Shown one piece after another: positions 34,261 through 47,291 of a stretch of 64,000 bases of DNA. The stretch's first letter is position 1, and each line of letters opens with the position of its first letter. A model generated the notes under the pieces. The model was not told the DNA's origin, ran no database searches, and was given only the letters and a program-made list of their open reading frames with translations. Source of the DNA: Lolium rigidum (Eukaryota > Streptophyta > Magnoliopsida > Poales > Poaceae). The stretch covers positions 324,801,090 through 324,865,089 of the forward strand of contig NC_061514.1 in assembly GCF_022539505.1 (NCBI RefSeq). The letters run 5' to 3'. The position numbers and the translations under genes were made by a program.

Positions 34261-34840
34261 ATGGATAGCAACAACGAGATCGACTATTTCCCCGACGGTC
34301 CAACACATGCGCCCAAGAACTTTCGGCGACGCTTTAGTATGAACAGTATTTTTTTTGCATGTGGATTGTGCATGGTGCGAGGGAGTATGATTACTACTTC
34401 ATTTGCAATAAGATTGCACCGGATTGGTTGGTTTATCAACGATTTAGACATGCAAAACCTGTCTCGAGGGGTCTTGCATATGGAGCTCCTCCAGATACAA
34501 CATGACTATCTACGCATGTATGGATCCACATTCTAGGATAATGTGTACATATTTTTTCGGGTGTTGGTAGCAGTGTTTGAGCCAAACTATTTCAGATTGC
34601 CAAATGAAGAGGACACACCTCCAATCTTGGCATGCATTGGGATGTAAGAAATGTCCATTCGGCTGGAAATGGATGTACAAAGGTCATATCGGAGAGGGTA
34701 ATGTGGTACACTTGAAGCATTGGAAAATTATAACATGTAGATTTGACATTTTTTTTTGGCATGGCGGGATTTTACAATGACACCAACATGTTGCAACAGT
34801 CTCTGCTGTTTTCTAGAATTGCTAAATGCCATGAGTTGTA
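34261..34840 (+). pseudogene. HARBI1/ALP1-like (PIF/Harbinger transposase) pseudogene
   Basis: Opens with MDSNNEID at 34261, the usual start of grass ALP1-like DDE endonucleases, with FRRRFSMN near 34321. A mutated middle region follows. Several frames then match family landmarks: FRLPNEEDTPPILA (about 34590-34632), GCKKCPFGWKWMYKGHIGEG (about 34640-34698), and remnants of the FxGMxGxxNDxxVLxxS block (about 34745-34800, where 'caatgacaccaac' encodes the N-D). Frameshifts and stops interrupt it, and the N-terminal part is shortened. No coding function is expected. Confidence 0.68.
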
Positions 34841-34923
34841 AGTAATCTATGAGATCAATGACTATTCTTGGGCTCATCGCTTTTGGTATTTATTCTTATT
34901 TGCTTATCTATTATTTGTTTTAC

Positions 34924-35142
34924 TAAAGTTGTTTGATAGTTCCAGATAGTACCATGGCTATTCTTGGGCTTATGAATAAGCTTGATGCAAGTGAATATCT
35001 CGGAAGATTTAACCGAGGATTTGTTAAGGAATTCACAAATGGGAATGACATTAAATATTCTATTTATCCACGCTTTGTTGATATTTTGAAGGAGAATAGT
35101 TTTGCAGGAGATGATCCCGATGAGGATCCTTATACTCATTGA
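34924..35142 (+). pseudogene. Retroelement ORF tail abutting an LTR
   Basis: A 63-residue tail from ATG 34954 (MAILGLMNKLDASEY..., acidic end DDPDEDPYTH). Its TGA stop (35140-35142) coincides with the first bases of the following LTR. I do not recognise the domain. The position indicates the C-terminus of an element protein whose upstream part is lost. Confidence 0.4.
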
Positions 35143-36240
35143 TGCATGTAAAATGCATACATGAACTTTGCATTGTATTACTTATATTTCAATCATATTT
35201 GCATCATATAAAGGTTATATCATTGTTTTATACTGATTTTGGGGATATTTCACAATTTCCCTATTTTTCAAGAATTAACCCTGCACTGTCAGAAAACCCC
35301 CTTTTCTATATTTTGATGTTTTAGGGACTCAAACGACGTCCAAATCACCTGAGATTTTACGAGGTTCAGTTTTTGGAAGGAAGAAGGAGTACGAGCAAAG
35401 GAAGCGCAAAAAAGGAACTCTGAGTTCCAAAAGGGGTAGCCCCACGCGGCCAGATTCCTTGGCCGCATGGGGTGCACCATCCTGGCCCTCGAGCCTCCGA
35501 TACCATCCGTTTTCATCTCCGTGACTCCGTCTTGACCTTAAAACGTCTGTAAAAATAATACCCCGATGCCTTTCGGAAGGGAGCGCCGCTGAAACACTGA
35601 AACACAAAAACAGAGACCTGGAGCTGTAGATTGGAGGGGGAAACTCCGGCGGGGCGCTGCCGGCGTGGTCTCCACCTCCTCCAACGACTCCACCATCATC
35701 ACCATGATGAAGAGGGAGTAGTTCACCCCTTGACTATGGGTTTGTGGAAGTAACTTATGTATCTCTCCTCTCTTTGAGCTTCACTAATTAGCACCGTATG
35801 AGCTGCTGAACATGATTACGGTCATCTATGTAATACATGTAATATCACATGATCTGGGGTTAGAAAATAGAGGAAACAGATGTGTGCATTGCATTTATGC
35901 ATAGAAAATGCGGGAATTTTCGCGCTTTAAAGTAAAACGATCCACGATAGCGAAGTTTCACTTGACCTTGGTGGAATTGAAGTAGCTCATCAAGTCAAGC
36001 GCTATAAACCTCAATGTGACTTTGCTAAAACCTTGTTTTGGGTAGAGATAATTTGATCTAAGGGGTTAGATCAAATGGAGTTAAAATCAACACAAGAACT
36101 AATTAATCAAGGAGCAACTACTTGATCTTATTAAAGATCACAACATGATATTCCTTGCCACAACAAATGAACATCCAGTTAATTGGAAATCAAGTAATAA
36201 TAATTGGAGAAACTATTCTTCACTTATCTTCTCCATGTCT
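35140..36240 (+). mobile_element. Gypsy LTR fragment
   Basis: Starts TGATGCATGTAAAATGC. It contains a leader motif 'gtagttcaccccttgactatggg' (about 35719-35741, in pieces) equivalent to 'gagtagtctacccctggactatggg' in E0, so the family is related. The 3' end merges with E3 sequence at about 36240 without a recognisable LTR terminus, so it is probably truncated. Confidence 0.55.
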
Positions 36241-37806
36241 TAACTGCATCTTTTGGCAACGCTTTCGACAGTTGCTCTAGTTCAGATGTAAGACCATGCT
36301 CCATCAAGAATTGAAAAGCAAGAACTGCTCCATACAGGCGAGAGCGGCGCTTTAATACATCAATAGCGCTGCTGGAGTCAATGAAGAAGGTGTTCACCAG
36401 CTCTCCAAGAGTCTTGTTCTAGTCCAGCTTGGGAAACATCAGCAAAAATAATTTCGACAGAGCTCCTTTGGCCTTCTTCAGAAGATCTTGGATTTGCTCA
36501 CTGGACTCAACAGCAAAAGAAAGAGCATCCGACATGGAATTCAACCTAAGCTTGTTCGTACGGTCGACAGGCATTTCGGCAGTATCTAGAATATCATGAA
36601 AGATAATTCATTATGAAGACAAAATATCTTAAGAAAACAAGAAGTGAACGAGCATGGAGAAAATCTTACTTAACAAGCTTTCGATGGATTTGCGAAGAGC
36701 GCCCTCTTTCTTGTCTGCTTCGACGAAAGCCTTGAGCCTCGACTCCTGCTCCTCCTTCATCTTATTTTTCAGCTTCTTCAGTTCTTCCTTTAGGCTTGCA
36801 TTTTCGTTCCAAGCTTTAGGTTTGCTTCTTGCACTTGGTCAGATGAAGATTTGGCGTTCTCTGCCTCTAGTCGAACGAACTGATCAACGGAGTCTACCAT
36901 GATGTCGACTGCGGCATGAATTGGCTGCAACAAGAGAATGAAAGGAGTGCGTCAGAATATACAACAAACATATATTAACCTATACTTGGCTCTGCTCATA
37001 GCCAATTATCGTCTCGGGGCTGCTGGGTACTGACTATTAAAGAAATACTTACATGATTATTCAAAGATGGAGGAACAGAGGCGCTTGCTGAAGGAGCAAC
37101 TGAAGACGCTTTAACCTTGGCTACGGCTCTCCTTGGCAGAAGAGCGGCAGTAGGTTCATCCTCGGCAGATAAGGGTGTCGACTCCTTCATTGACTCTGGA
37201 TTCTCAGAGTTCATCCTTGCCTAATTCAGAGGAGGAACATCTTCATCTTCATAAGAGCTATTCGAAGAAAATATAGATTATTATAAATTTGAAGGTTATC
37301 AGAAAGTATGAGAAATAAACGCGAGGAAAGAGAAAACTTACGGAAGTGATATCAAATCGTCTTCTTCGGCGAAGAATCCTGACGATCTTCTTGGTAATGG
37401 GGGAGCCGAGGCTTCACGAGAAGGTGCAGGAGAAGGACTTACATTAGAATAATCATCGTTACGTCCGGTAGGACTCGACTTTGTTGTCATCAGATCTTCA
37501 TTAATCCTCATGCGACGCCTGGAGTTGAGGAGTGCATCATCTTCAGGAGCTTCCTCTCCCGAAGCATCGCTATCCTCAATCACGTTAAGAATATCTTTGG
37601 TTTCTTCCGAAGCATCATCGTCTTCGGGAGCTGCTCCACTTTTGGGAGTTGGAGGGTAGCTTTGGATGATGGTAGAAGTCGAAGACAAAATAGAAGCATT
37701 AAAACTCAAAGTACAAAGGATAACATCGATTGAGAAGAAATTAAGTAAAAGACCTCGCTAGGAAGGCGGTGGAGGCCGAAGGGACGATGAGCGAAGTCAT
37801 TCCTAT
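36241..37806 (-). pseudogene. E3 antisense ORF, 3' exons
   Basis: Reading leftwards from the E2 insertion, an exon (37806-37742) ends at a GT donor. The next segment (37709-37338) encodes an acidic Ser/Pro-rich stretch (GAAPEDDDASEET, EEAPEDDALLN) and ends at a GTAAG donor (about 37343). Further exons give VDSVDQFVRLEAENAKSSSDQ (about 36900-36840, coiled-coil-like). The last encodes RRSRLYGAVLAFQFLMEHG and LSKALPKDA (about 36350-36250), typical of the C-terminus of 'putative gypsy type transposon' ORFs. There is an in-frame TAG at about 36421-36423. Exon borders are by eye. Confidence 0.6.
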
Positions 37807-37811
37807 GACGT

Positions 37812-39404
37812 TGATACGTCTCCGACGTATCGATAATTTCTTATGTTCCATGCCACATTATTGATGGTATCTACATGTTTTATGCATACTTTATGTCATA
37901 TTTATGCATTTTCCGGCACTAACCTATTAACGAGATGCCGAAGAGCCGATTCTTGTTTTCTGCTGTTTTTGGTTTCAGAAATCCTAGTAAGGAAATATTC
38001 TCGGAATTGGACGAAATCAACGCCCAGGGGCCTATTTTGCAACGAAGCTTCTACAAGACCGAAGAGAATACGAAGTGGGGCCACGGGGCATCGCCACACT
38101 AGGGCGGCGCAGCCCAGGGGGGCCCGCGCGGCCCTAGCGTGTGGGGCCCCCGTGACCCCTCCGAGGCTGCCCTTCCGCCTACATATAGTCTTCGTCGCGA
38201 AACCCCCAGTACCGAGAGCCACGATACGGAAAACCTTCCAGAGACGCCGCCGCCGCCAATCCCATCTCGAGGGATTCAAGAGATCGCCTGCGGCACCCTG
38301 CCGGAGAGGGGAATCATCTCCCGGAGGACTCTTCACCGCCATGGTCGCCTCCGGAGTGATGAGTGAGTAGTTCACCCCTGGACTATGGGTCCATAGCAGT
38401 AGCTAGATGGCCGTCTTCTCCTCATGTGCTTCATTGTCGGATTTTGTGAGCTGCCTAACATGATCAAGATCATCTATCTGTAATGCTATATGTTGTGTTT
38501 GTCGGGATCCGATGGATATAGAATACTATGTTATGTTGATTATCAATCTATTACCTATGTGTTGTTTATGATCTTGCATGCTCTCCGTTATTAGTAGAGG
38601 CTCTGCCAAGTTTTTACTCTTAACTCCAAGAGGGAGTATTTATGCTTGATAGTGGGTTCATGCCTCCATTAAATCCGGGACGGTGACGGAAAGTTCTAAG
38701 GTTGTGGATGTGCTTGTTGCCACTAGGGATAAAACATTGATGCTATGTCCGAGGATGTAGTTATTGATTACATTACGCACCATACTTAATGCAATTGTCT
38801 CGTTGTTTGCAACTTAATACCGGAAGGGGTTCGGATGATAACCCGAAGGTGGACTTTTTAGGCATAGATGCATGCTGGATAGCGGTCTATGTACTTTGTC
38901 GTAATGCCCAATTAAATCTCACTATACTTATCATATCATGTATGTGCATGGTCATGCCCTCTCTATTTGTCAATTGCCCGACTGTAATTTGTTCACCCAA
39001 CATGCTATTTATCTTATGGGAGAGACACCTCTAGTGAACTGTGGACCCCGGTCCATTCTTTTACATCGAATACAATCTACTTCAATACTTGTTCTACTGT
39101 TTTCTCGCAAACAATCATCATCCACACTATACATCTAATCCTTTGTTACAGCAAGCCGGTGAGATTGACAACCTCACCTGTTTCGTTGGGGCAAAGTACT
39201 TTGGTTGTGTTGTGCAGGTTCCACGTTGGCGTCGGAATCCCTGGTGTTGCACCGCACTACATCCCGCCGCCATCAACCTTCGACGTGCTTCTTGACTCCT
39301 ACTGGTTCGATAAACCTTGGTTTCTTAGTGAGGGAAACTTGCTGTTGTACGCATCACACCTTCCACTTGGGGTTCCCAACGGGCGTGTGCTTTACGCGTC
39401 ATCA
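37812..39404 (+). repeat. E2 5' LTR
   Basis: TGATACG to TCATCA, 1593 bp, with a TATA-like acatatag at 38181-38188. It is close to the 3' LTR (44384-45945), differing mainly at CHG sites and by a short deletion in the latter near 44560. Confidence 0.9.
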
Positions 39405-39415
39405 AGCTAAATTTC

Positions 39416-39433
39416 TGGCGCCGTTGCCGGGGA
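39416..39433 (+). other. E2 primer binding site, tRNA-Asp type
   Basis: TGGCGCCGTTGCCGGGGA, 11 bases after the LTR end, identical to the E0 site. Confidence 0.85.
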
Positions 39434-39659
39434 AATCAAGACACGCTGCAAGGGGAGTCTCCACAATCCAATCTCTTTACTTTGTTTTTGTCTTGCTTTA
39501 TTTTATTTACTACATTGTTTGCTGCATTATATCAAAACACAAAAAAATTAGTTGCTAGCTTTACTTTATTTACTGTGTTGTACTCTATATCAAAAACACA
39601 AAAAAAAATTAGTTACTTGCATTTACTTTATTTAGTTTGCTTTATTTACTACTGCTAAA

Positions 39660-41793
39660 ATGGGTACTCCTGAAAATACTAAGTTGTGTGACTTCACAAC
39701 CATAAATAATAATGATTTCTTATGCACACCTATTGCTCCACCTGCTACTACAGCAGAATTCTTTGAAATTAAACCTGCTCTACTGAATCTTGTTATGCGA
39801 GAGCAATTTTCTCGGTGTTAGTTCTGATGATGCTGCTGCCCATCTCAATAATTTTGTTGAATTGTGTGAAATGCAAAAGTATAAGGATGTAGATGGTGAC
39901 ATTATAAAATTAAAATTGTTTCCTTTCTCATTAAGAGGAAGAGCTAAAGATTGGTTGCTATCTCTGCCTAAGAATAGTATTGATTCATGGACTAAATGCA
40001 AGGATGCTTTTATTGGTAGATATTATCCCCTTGCTAAAATTATATCTTTGAGGAGTAGCATAATGAATTTTAAACAATTGGATAATGAGCATGTTGCACA
40101 AGCTTGGGAAAGAATGAAATCTTTGGTTAAAAATTGCTCAACCCATGGACTGACTACTTGGATGATCATCCAAACCTTTTATGCAGGACTGAACTTTTCT
40201 TCGCGGAACCTATTGGATTCAGCTGCTGGAGGTACCTTTATGTCCATCACTCTTGGTGAGGCGACAAAGCTTCTTGATAATATGATGATTAATTACTCTG
40301 AATGGCACACGGAAAGAGCTCCACAAGGTAAGAAGGTAAATTCCGTCGAAGAAACCTCTTCCTTGAGTGATAAGATTGATGCTATTATGTCTATGCTTGT
40401 GAATGGTAGGACTAATGTTGATCCTAATAATGTTCCGTTAGCTTCATTGGTTGCTCAAAAAGAACATGTTAAAAATAACAATTACAATAATTCTAGGCCA
40501 TATCCTGCTAATGGTAACTCTTATGGTAGATATGTTTCACCTAATGAGGAAAAGATGTTAGAAATTGAAAGATCCACCAAGAGCTTTATGCAATCACAAT
40601 ATGAGCAAAACAAATTGTTTACTAAAACTATGAATGAACAATCTACCTTGTTGAAGAATATAGGAAATCAACTTAAAAATCTGAATATGGAGATTTCTGG
40701 GTTGCAAACTAAACTTGCAAATGCTGAAAACCGAATCTCATACATGTCTGCGTCACAATCTTCTTTAATTAATAAAATGGCTGCTAAACCTGGGGATATT
40801 GATAGTAAGATTGTTACTACAGCAAATGCCATCCAAGTTAGAATTAATGAGAATATAAGATTGATGGCCGAATTGCATGCTAGGTGGGAAAGAGAAGAAA
40901 ATGAAAAACTTGCTAAAGAGAATAATGTAGCTAAAGTTTGGACTATTACCACCACTAGTAATGTTAATGATTCACATGTTGCTGCACCTCCTACTAATAA
41001 TGGTAAAATAATTGGTGTTGGCAATGTTTCCACTCCTAGTGCAAAGCATGCAAAACTGTCGGAAACTGCTAAAACTGCTGAAACTGCCTGTGATAAAACT
41101 GCTGAAATTTTTTCCAACATTGGGGATGATGATCCCATTGCTTTAGATTATAATGGTTTGGATTTTGATGATTGTCACATCTCTGAAGTTATAAAGTTCT
41201 TACAAAAACTTGCTAAGAGTCCTAATGCTAGTGCTATAAACTTGGCTTTCACAAAACATATTACAAATGCTCTCATAAAAGCTAGAGAAGAGAAACTAAA
41301 CCTTGAAACTTCTATTCCTAGAAAGTTAGAGGATGGTTGGGAGCCCATCATTAAGATGAAGGTCAATGACTTTGATTGCAATGCTTTATGTGATCTTGGT
41401 GCAAGTATTTCCGTATTGCCTAAGAAAATTTATGATATGCTTGACTTGCTACCATTGAAAAATTGTTACTTGGATGTTAATCTTGTTGATAATGCTATAA
41501 AGAAACCTTTGGGGAGAATTGATAATGTTCGCATTACCATTAACAATAACCTTGTCCCCGTTGATTTTGTTGTCTTGGATATTGAATGCAATGCATCTTG
41601 TCCCATTATATTGGGAAGACCTTTTCTTCGAACTGTTCGAGCTATCATTGATATGAAGGAAGGTAATATTAAATATCAATTTCCTCTCAAGAAAGGTATG
41701 GAACACTTCCCTAGAAAGAGAATGAAGTTACCTTTTGATTCTATTATTAGAACAAGTTATAATGTTGATACTGCATCTCTTGACAACACTTGA
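39660..41793 (+). pseudogene. gag: E2 gag with aspartic-protease domain, one single-base frame break
   Basis: ATG at 39660 (MGTPENTKLCDF). The frame is lost at 39811-39814, which reads CTCG where E0 has CTG (9500-9502). Beyond it 41793 is reached without a stop. Domains are a gag core around FSLRGRAKDWLLSLPKNS (about 39930-39985), an Asn/Tyr-rich linker, and a long coiled-coil-like segment (about 40550-40760: EKMLEIERSTKSFMQ, LLKNIGNQLKNLNMEISG). The retropepsin-like domain has CDLGASISVLP (about 41389-41420) and IILGRPFLRTVRAIID (about 41606-41652). It is highly similar to E0 gag except for the coiled-coil segment. It probably makes particle protein used in trans with another element's polymerase. 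Confidence 0.87.
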
Positions 41794-41839
41794 TACACAC
41801 TTTCTGCGCCTAGCTGAAAGGCGTTAAAGAAAAGCGCTT

Positions 41840-41855
41840 ATGGGAGACAACCCAT
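41840..41855 (+). other. Conserved hairpin after gag stop (E2)
   Basis: ATGGG-agacaa-CCCAT, identical to E0 11512-11527 and 47 bases after the stop codon. Confidence 0.7.
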
Positions 41856-44369
41856 GTTTTTACTACAGTACTTTTATTTTATATTTGAGTCTTGGAAGTT
41901 GTTACTACTGTAGCAACCTCTCCTTATCTTAGTTTTGTGCATTTTTGTGCCAAGTAAAGTCGTTGATAGTAAGGTTCATACTAGATTTGGATTACTGCGC
42001 AGAAATAGATTTCTTTGCTGTCACGAATTTCGACCTGCCTCTCTATAGGTAGCTCAGAAAAATATGTCAATTTACGTGAGTGATCCTCAGATATGTACGC
42101 AACTTTCATTCAATTTGGGCATTTTAATTTGAGCAAGTCTGGTGCCTCAATAAAATCCGTCTTTACGGACTGTTCTGTTTTGACAGATTCTGCCTTTTAT
42201 TTCGCATTGCTTCTTTTGCTATGATGGATGAATTTCTTTGTTCCATTAATGTCCAGTAGCTTTGTGCAATGTCCAGAAGTGTTAAGAATGATTATTTCAC
42301 CTCTGAACATGTGAATTTTTATTATGCACTAACCCTCTAATGAGTTGTTTTGAGTTTGGTGTGGAGGAAGTTTTCAAGGATCAAGAGAGGAGATGATACA
42401 ATATGATCAAGGAGAGTGAAAGCTCTAAGCTTGGGGATGCCCGGTGGTTCACCCTGCATATTTTAAGAAGACTCAAGCGTCTAAGCTTGGGGATGCCCAA
42501 GGCATCCCCTTCTTCATCGACAACATTATCGGGTTCCTCCCCGAAACTATATTTTTATTTCATCACATCTTATGTGCTTTGCTTGGAGTGTCGGTTTGTT
42601 TTTGTTTTTGTTTTGTTTGAATAAAATGGATCCTAGCATTCATTGTGTGGGAGAGAGACACGCTCCGCTGTTGCATATGGAAAATATGTCCTTAGGCTTT
42701 ACTCATAGTATTCATGGCGAAGATTGAATCTTCTTTGTTAAATTGTTATATGGTTGGAATCGGGAAATGCTACATGTAGTAATTCTAAAATGTCTTGAAT
42801 AATTTGATACTTGGCAATTGTTGTGCTCATGTTTAAGCTCTTGCATCATATACTTTGCACCCATTAATGAAGAAATACATAGAGCTTGCTAAAATTTGGT
42901 TTGCATATTTGGTCTCTCTAAAATCTAGATAATTTCTAGTATTGAGTTTTGAACAACAAGGAAGACGGTGTAGAGTCTTATAATATTTACAATATGTCTT
43001 TTATGTGAGTTTTGCTGCACCGGTTCATCCTTGTGTTTGTTTCAAATAACCTTGCTATCCTAAACCTTGTATCGAGAGGGAATACTTCTCATGCATCCAA
43101 AATCCTTGAGCCAATTACTATGCCATTTGTGTCCACCATACCTATCTACTACATGGTATTTCTCCGCCATTCCAAAGTAAATTGCTTGAGTGCTACCTTT
43201 AAAATTTCTATCCTTTACCTTTGCAATATATAGCTTATGGGACAAATAGCCTAAAAACTATTGTGGTATTGAATATGTACTTATGCACTTTATCTCTTAT
43301 TAAGTTGCTTGTTGTGCGATAACCATGTTCCTGGGGACGCCATCAACTACTCTTTGTTTAATATCATGTGAGTTTCTATGCATGTCCGTCTTGTCTGAAG
43401 TAAGGGAGATTTACCACTCATTTAATGGTTAGAGCATGCATATTGTTAGAGAAGAACATTGGGCCGCTAACTAAAGCCATGAATCATGGTGGAAGTTTCA
43501 GTTTTGGACATATATCCTCAATCTCATATGAGAACACCAATTGTTGCCACATGCTTATGCATTAAAGAGGAGTCCATTATCTGTTGTCCATGTTGTCCCG
43601 GTATGGATGTCTAAGTTGAGAATAATCAAAAGTGAGAAATCCAAAATGCGAGCTTTCTCCTTAGACCTTTGTACAGGCGGCATGGAGGTACCCCATTGTG
43701 ACACTTGGTTAAAACATGTGTATTGTGATGATCCGGTAGTCCAAGCTAATTATGACAAGGTGCGGGCACTATTAGTATACTATGCATGAGGCTTGCAACT
43801 TGTAAGATATAATTTACATAACTCATATGCTTTATTACTACCGTTGACAAAATTGTTTCATGTTTTCAAAATAAAAGCTCTAGCACAAATATAGCAATCG
43901 ATGCTTTCCTTTTTGAAGGACCATTCTTTTACTTTTATGTTGAGTCAGTTCACCTATTTCTCTCCACCTCAAGAAGCAAACACTTGTGTGAACTGTGCAT
44001 TGATTCCTACATACTTGCATATTGCACTTGTTATATTACTTTGCATTGACAAACTATCATTTAGATATACATGTTATAAGTTGAAAGCAACCGCTGAAAC
44101 TTAATCTTCCTTTATGTTGCTTCAATACCTTTACTTTGATTTATTGCTTTATGAGTTAACTCTTATGCAAGACTTATTGATGCTTGTCTTGAAGTACTAT
44201 TCATGAAAAGTCTTTGCTTTATGATTCAGTTGTTTACTCATGTCATTACCATTGTTTTGATCGCTGCATTCATTACATATGTTTACGATAGTATGATCAA
44301 GGTTATGATGGCATGTCACTTAAGAAATTATCTTTGTTATCGTTTACCTGCTCGGGACGAGCGAGAACT
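41856..44369 (+). other. E2 3' untranslated region
   Basis: No gene supported. Colinear with the E0 and E4 3' UTRs. Contains AAGCTTGGGGATGC at 42427 and 42483; the second forms the hairpin 42489-42509. Confidence 0.75.
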
Positions 44370-44383
44370 AAGCTTGGGGATGC
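44370..44383 (+). other. E2 polypurine tract
   Basis: AAGCTTGGGGATGC directly before the 3' LTR start at 44384. Confidence 0.8.
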
Positions 44384-45945
44384 TGATACGTCTCCGACGT
44401 ATCGATAATTTCTTATGTTCCATGCCACATTATTGATGATATCTACATGTTATATGCACATTTTATGTCATATTTATGCGTTTTCTGGAACTAACCTATT
44501 GACGAGATGCCGAAAGGCCAGTTGCTGTTTTCTGCTGTTTTTGGTTTCAGAAATCCTATTTTGCCAGGGGCCTATTTCGCCACGAAGCTTCCAGAAGACC
44601 GAAGAGAAGACGAAGTGGGGCCACGGGGCGCCGCCACACTAGGGCGGCACGGCCCAGGGGGGGCCCACGCGGCCCTAGCGTGTGGGGCCCCCGCGACCCC
44701 TCCGAGGCTGCCCTTCCGCCTACATATAGTCTTCGTCGCGAAACCCCTAGTACCGAGAGCCACGATACGGAAAACCTTCCAGAGACGCCGCCGCCGCCAA
44801 TCCCATCTCGGGGGATTCAGGAGATCGCCTCCGGCACCCTGCCGGAGATGGGAATCATCTCCCGGAGGACTCTTCACCGCCATGGTCGCCTCCGAAGTGA
44901 TGAGTGAGTAGTTCACCCCTGGACTATGGGTCCATAGCAGTAGCTAGATGGTCGTCTTCTCCTCATGTGCTTCATTGTCGGATCTTGTGAGCTGCCTAAC
45001 ATGATCAAGATCATCTATCCGTAATGCTATATGTTGTGTTTGTCGGGATCCGATGGATAGAGAATACTATGTTATGTTGATTATCAATCTATTACCTATG
45101 TGTTGTTTATGATCTTGCATGCTCTCCGTTATTAGTAGAGGCTCGGCCAAGTTTTTACTCTTAACTCCAAGAGGGAGTATTTATGCTCGATAGTGGGTTC
45201 GTGCCTCCATTAAATCCGGGACAAGTGACGTGAAAGTTCTAAGGTTGTGGATGTGCTGTTGCCACTAGGGATAAAACATTGATGCTATGTCCGAGGATGT
45301 AGTTATTGATTACATTACGCACCATACTTAATGCAATTGTCTCGTTGTTTGCAACTTAATACTGGAAGGGGTTCGGATGATAACCTGAAGGTGGACTTTT
45401 TAGGCATAGATGCATGCTGGATAGCGGTCTATGTACTTTGTCGTAATGCCCAATTAAATCTCACTATACTTATCATATCATGTATGTGCATGGCCATGCC
45501 CTCTCTATTTGTCAATTGCCCGACTGTAATTTGTTCACCCAACATGCTATTTATCTTATGGGAGAGACACCTCTAGTGAACTGTGGACCCCGGTCCATTC
45601 TTTTACATCGAATACAATCTACTACAATACTTGTTCTACCGTTTTCTCGCAAACAATCATCATCTACACTATACATCTAATCCTTTGTTACAGCAAGCCG
45701 GTGAGATTGACAACCTCACCGTTTCGTTGGGGCAAAGTACTTTGGTTGTGTTGTGCAGGTTCCACGTTGGCGCCGGAATCCCCGGTGTTGCGCCGCACTA
45801 CATCCCGCCGCCATCAACCTTCGACGTGCTTCTTGACTCCTACTGGTTCGATAAACATTGGTTTCTTACTGAGGGAAACTTGCTGCTGTACGCATCACAC
45901 CTTCCACTTGGGGTTCCCAACGAGCGTGTGCTTTACGCGTCATCA
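44384..45945 (+). repeat. E2 3' LTR
   Basis: 1562 bp, TGATACG to TCATCA, followed by TSD GACGT. TATA-like acatatag at 44722-44729. A stretch present in the 5' LTR (about 37982-38025) is shortened here near 44557-44570. Confidence 0.9.
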
Positions 45946-45950
45946 GACGT

Positions 45951-46867
45951 CCTTCTGGCTGAAGCAAGTCAAGCGCCTCACTTCATCATGAAGTTCACTC
46001 TCCGAGAAATCGACTGCATTGACCCGAGTTTCGTTGTCGGGGCTAGTATATTTCCAAAGTGGATGGCTCCTCGACATCACCAGCTACACCCGACGCTACA
46101 GAAATAACGCAACCACTTCGGTTCCACTCATTGTTTGACCTCCTGCACTCTTCAGATCTAAGATCCTCTCGTACAGTTGGTCGGCAACCTCACTCTCTTC
46201 GGCAGTCAAAGTATTTTTCCATGAATTCTTTGGCACTGCCTCAAGGACGTCTTCGAATGGCGGGAGGTTGCAGCGGTGTCCTGATGTTGGGCGGTCCCGA
46301 AGGTAGAACCACTTTTGCCACCAGCCCTGTACGGACTCCCTCATCGGAAAGTTGAAGTAGTTAACTTCCAGCCTGATGAAGAAGCCGACGCCACCGACCA
46401 CATGGAGGCCTTCGCCTCCGCTGTGGCGTTTGACATAAAAAAAATCTTCCTCCAAAGGCCCCAGTGGGGGTCGATGGCGAGGAAGGCCTCGCACACAGTG
46501 AGGAAAATGGAAAGATGGAGAATGGAGTTTGGGGTCAGTTGTCAGTGATGGATCTCGTAGGAGAAAAGAAGGCAATGGAGGAATTCGTGGGCTGGGAGAG
46601 AATCCCACGATGCAGAAAAGCAGTGAACATAACAATGAAACCCTCCGGGGGCTTCGGGCGAGAAGCAGAACCTGGATGAGCGAAGTCTGATTCGGCGGAG
46701 GAGATGAGCCCTAACGCCCTCAGCTTATTTTTATCGCACTTGGAGATGGTGGACGCCGCCCAATCAAGGTTGGCGGCAGCGCCTGTTTTGCGTGATGCGG
46801 TGGAGTCCTTGGCCTTGGCAGTGCTTGCGGCAGCACTAGAGCTGTCGTTCATCCTCCTCTTGCCCAT
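45951..46867 (-). pseudogene. E3 antisense ORF, 5' part ('putative gypsy type transposon' domain)
   Basis: ATG at 46867 (MGKRRMNDSSSAAAST). The frame runs through DWAASTISKCDKNKLRALGL and PPEGFIVMFTAFLHRG to about 46535. It continues in other frames with a W-W-Q-K-W-F-Y-L-R-D segment near 46325-46295 and LTAEESEVADQLYERILDLK near 46200-46140. This pattern fits the plant domain named 'putative gypsy type transposon' (PF04195), from memory. At least two frame breaks. It runs opposite to the E3 LTR/PPT and is cut by E2 at 45946. Function of these antisense proteins is not known. Confidence 0.65.
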
Positions 46868-47291
46868 GGTCGCGTGAAGGTTCTTGAATGCAGAGGCAAT
46901 GGCGAGGTGGAAGTAAAGGAAGAAGATGAGAAGTATGGGAGTCATAAAAGGTTAAAACCAAAACGCCCCTCCTCTTATAGTGAAAAATAGCCGAGGATCA
47001 TGGCCGTTAAATTCGCGTTATGGGGAAGTGAGCGAGAATCTAGTCGTACACGTGTCACGAAGGGAGAGAAACCGACGGCCCATTACCCCCACTACGCACG
47101 CCAAACAAGGAAACACCTCGGTCAACATGCAAGGATCAATCATTTCCTAACTGACCGCGCAGAAATAGGGTGGGCCCATTAAGCCCCATCCTATCAATCG
47201 AGCCGCTGCAGAAGCCGCGTCACTGATGATGTCACCAAAAGTATCGACTCCTCATGAAGCATCCGAAGGAATCTATAACATTGAGTTGCTT

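Larger units (their letters stand above)
37812..45945 (+). mobile_element. E2: non-autonomous Gypsy-type LTR retrotransposon (gag-protease only)
   Basis: Full-length 8.1-kb element with exact 5-bp TSD GACGT (37807-37811 and 45946-45950), inserted in the antisense ORF of E3. LTRs are 37812-39404 and 44384-45945; PBS, gag-protease ORF, 3' UTR and PPT are in the usual order. Same family as E0 but a different insertion, with a different central segment in gag. No RT or integrase. Confidence 0.92.

Noticed and set aside
36654..36902. 82-residue plus-strand Ser-rich ORF
   Set aside because: Shadow of the coiled-coil exon of the E3 antisense ORF.
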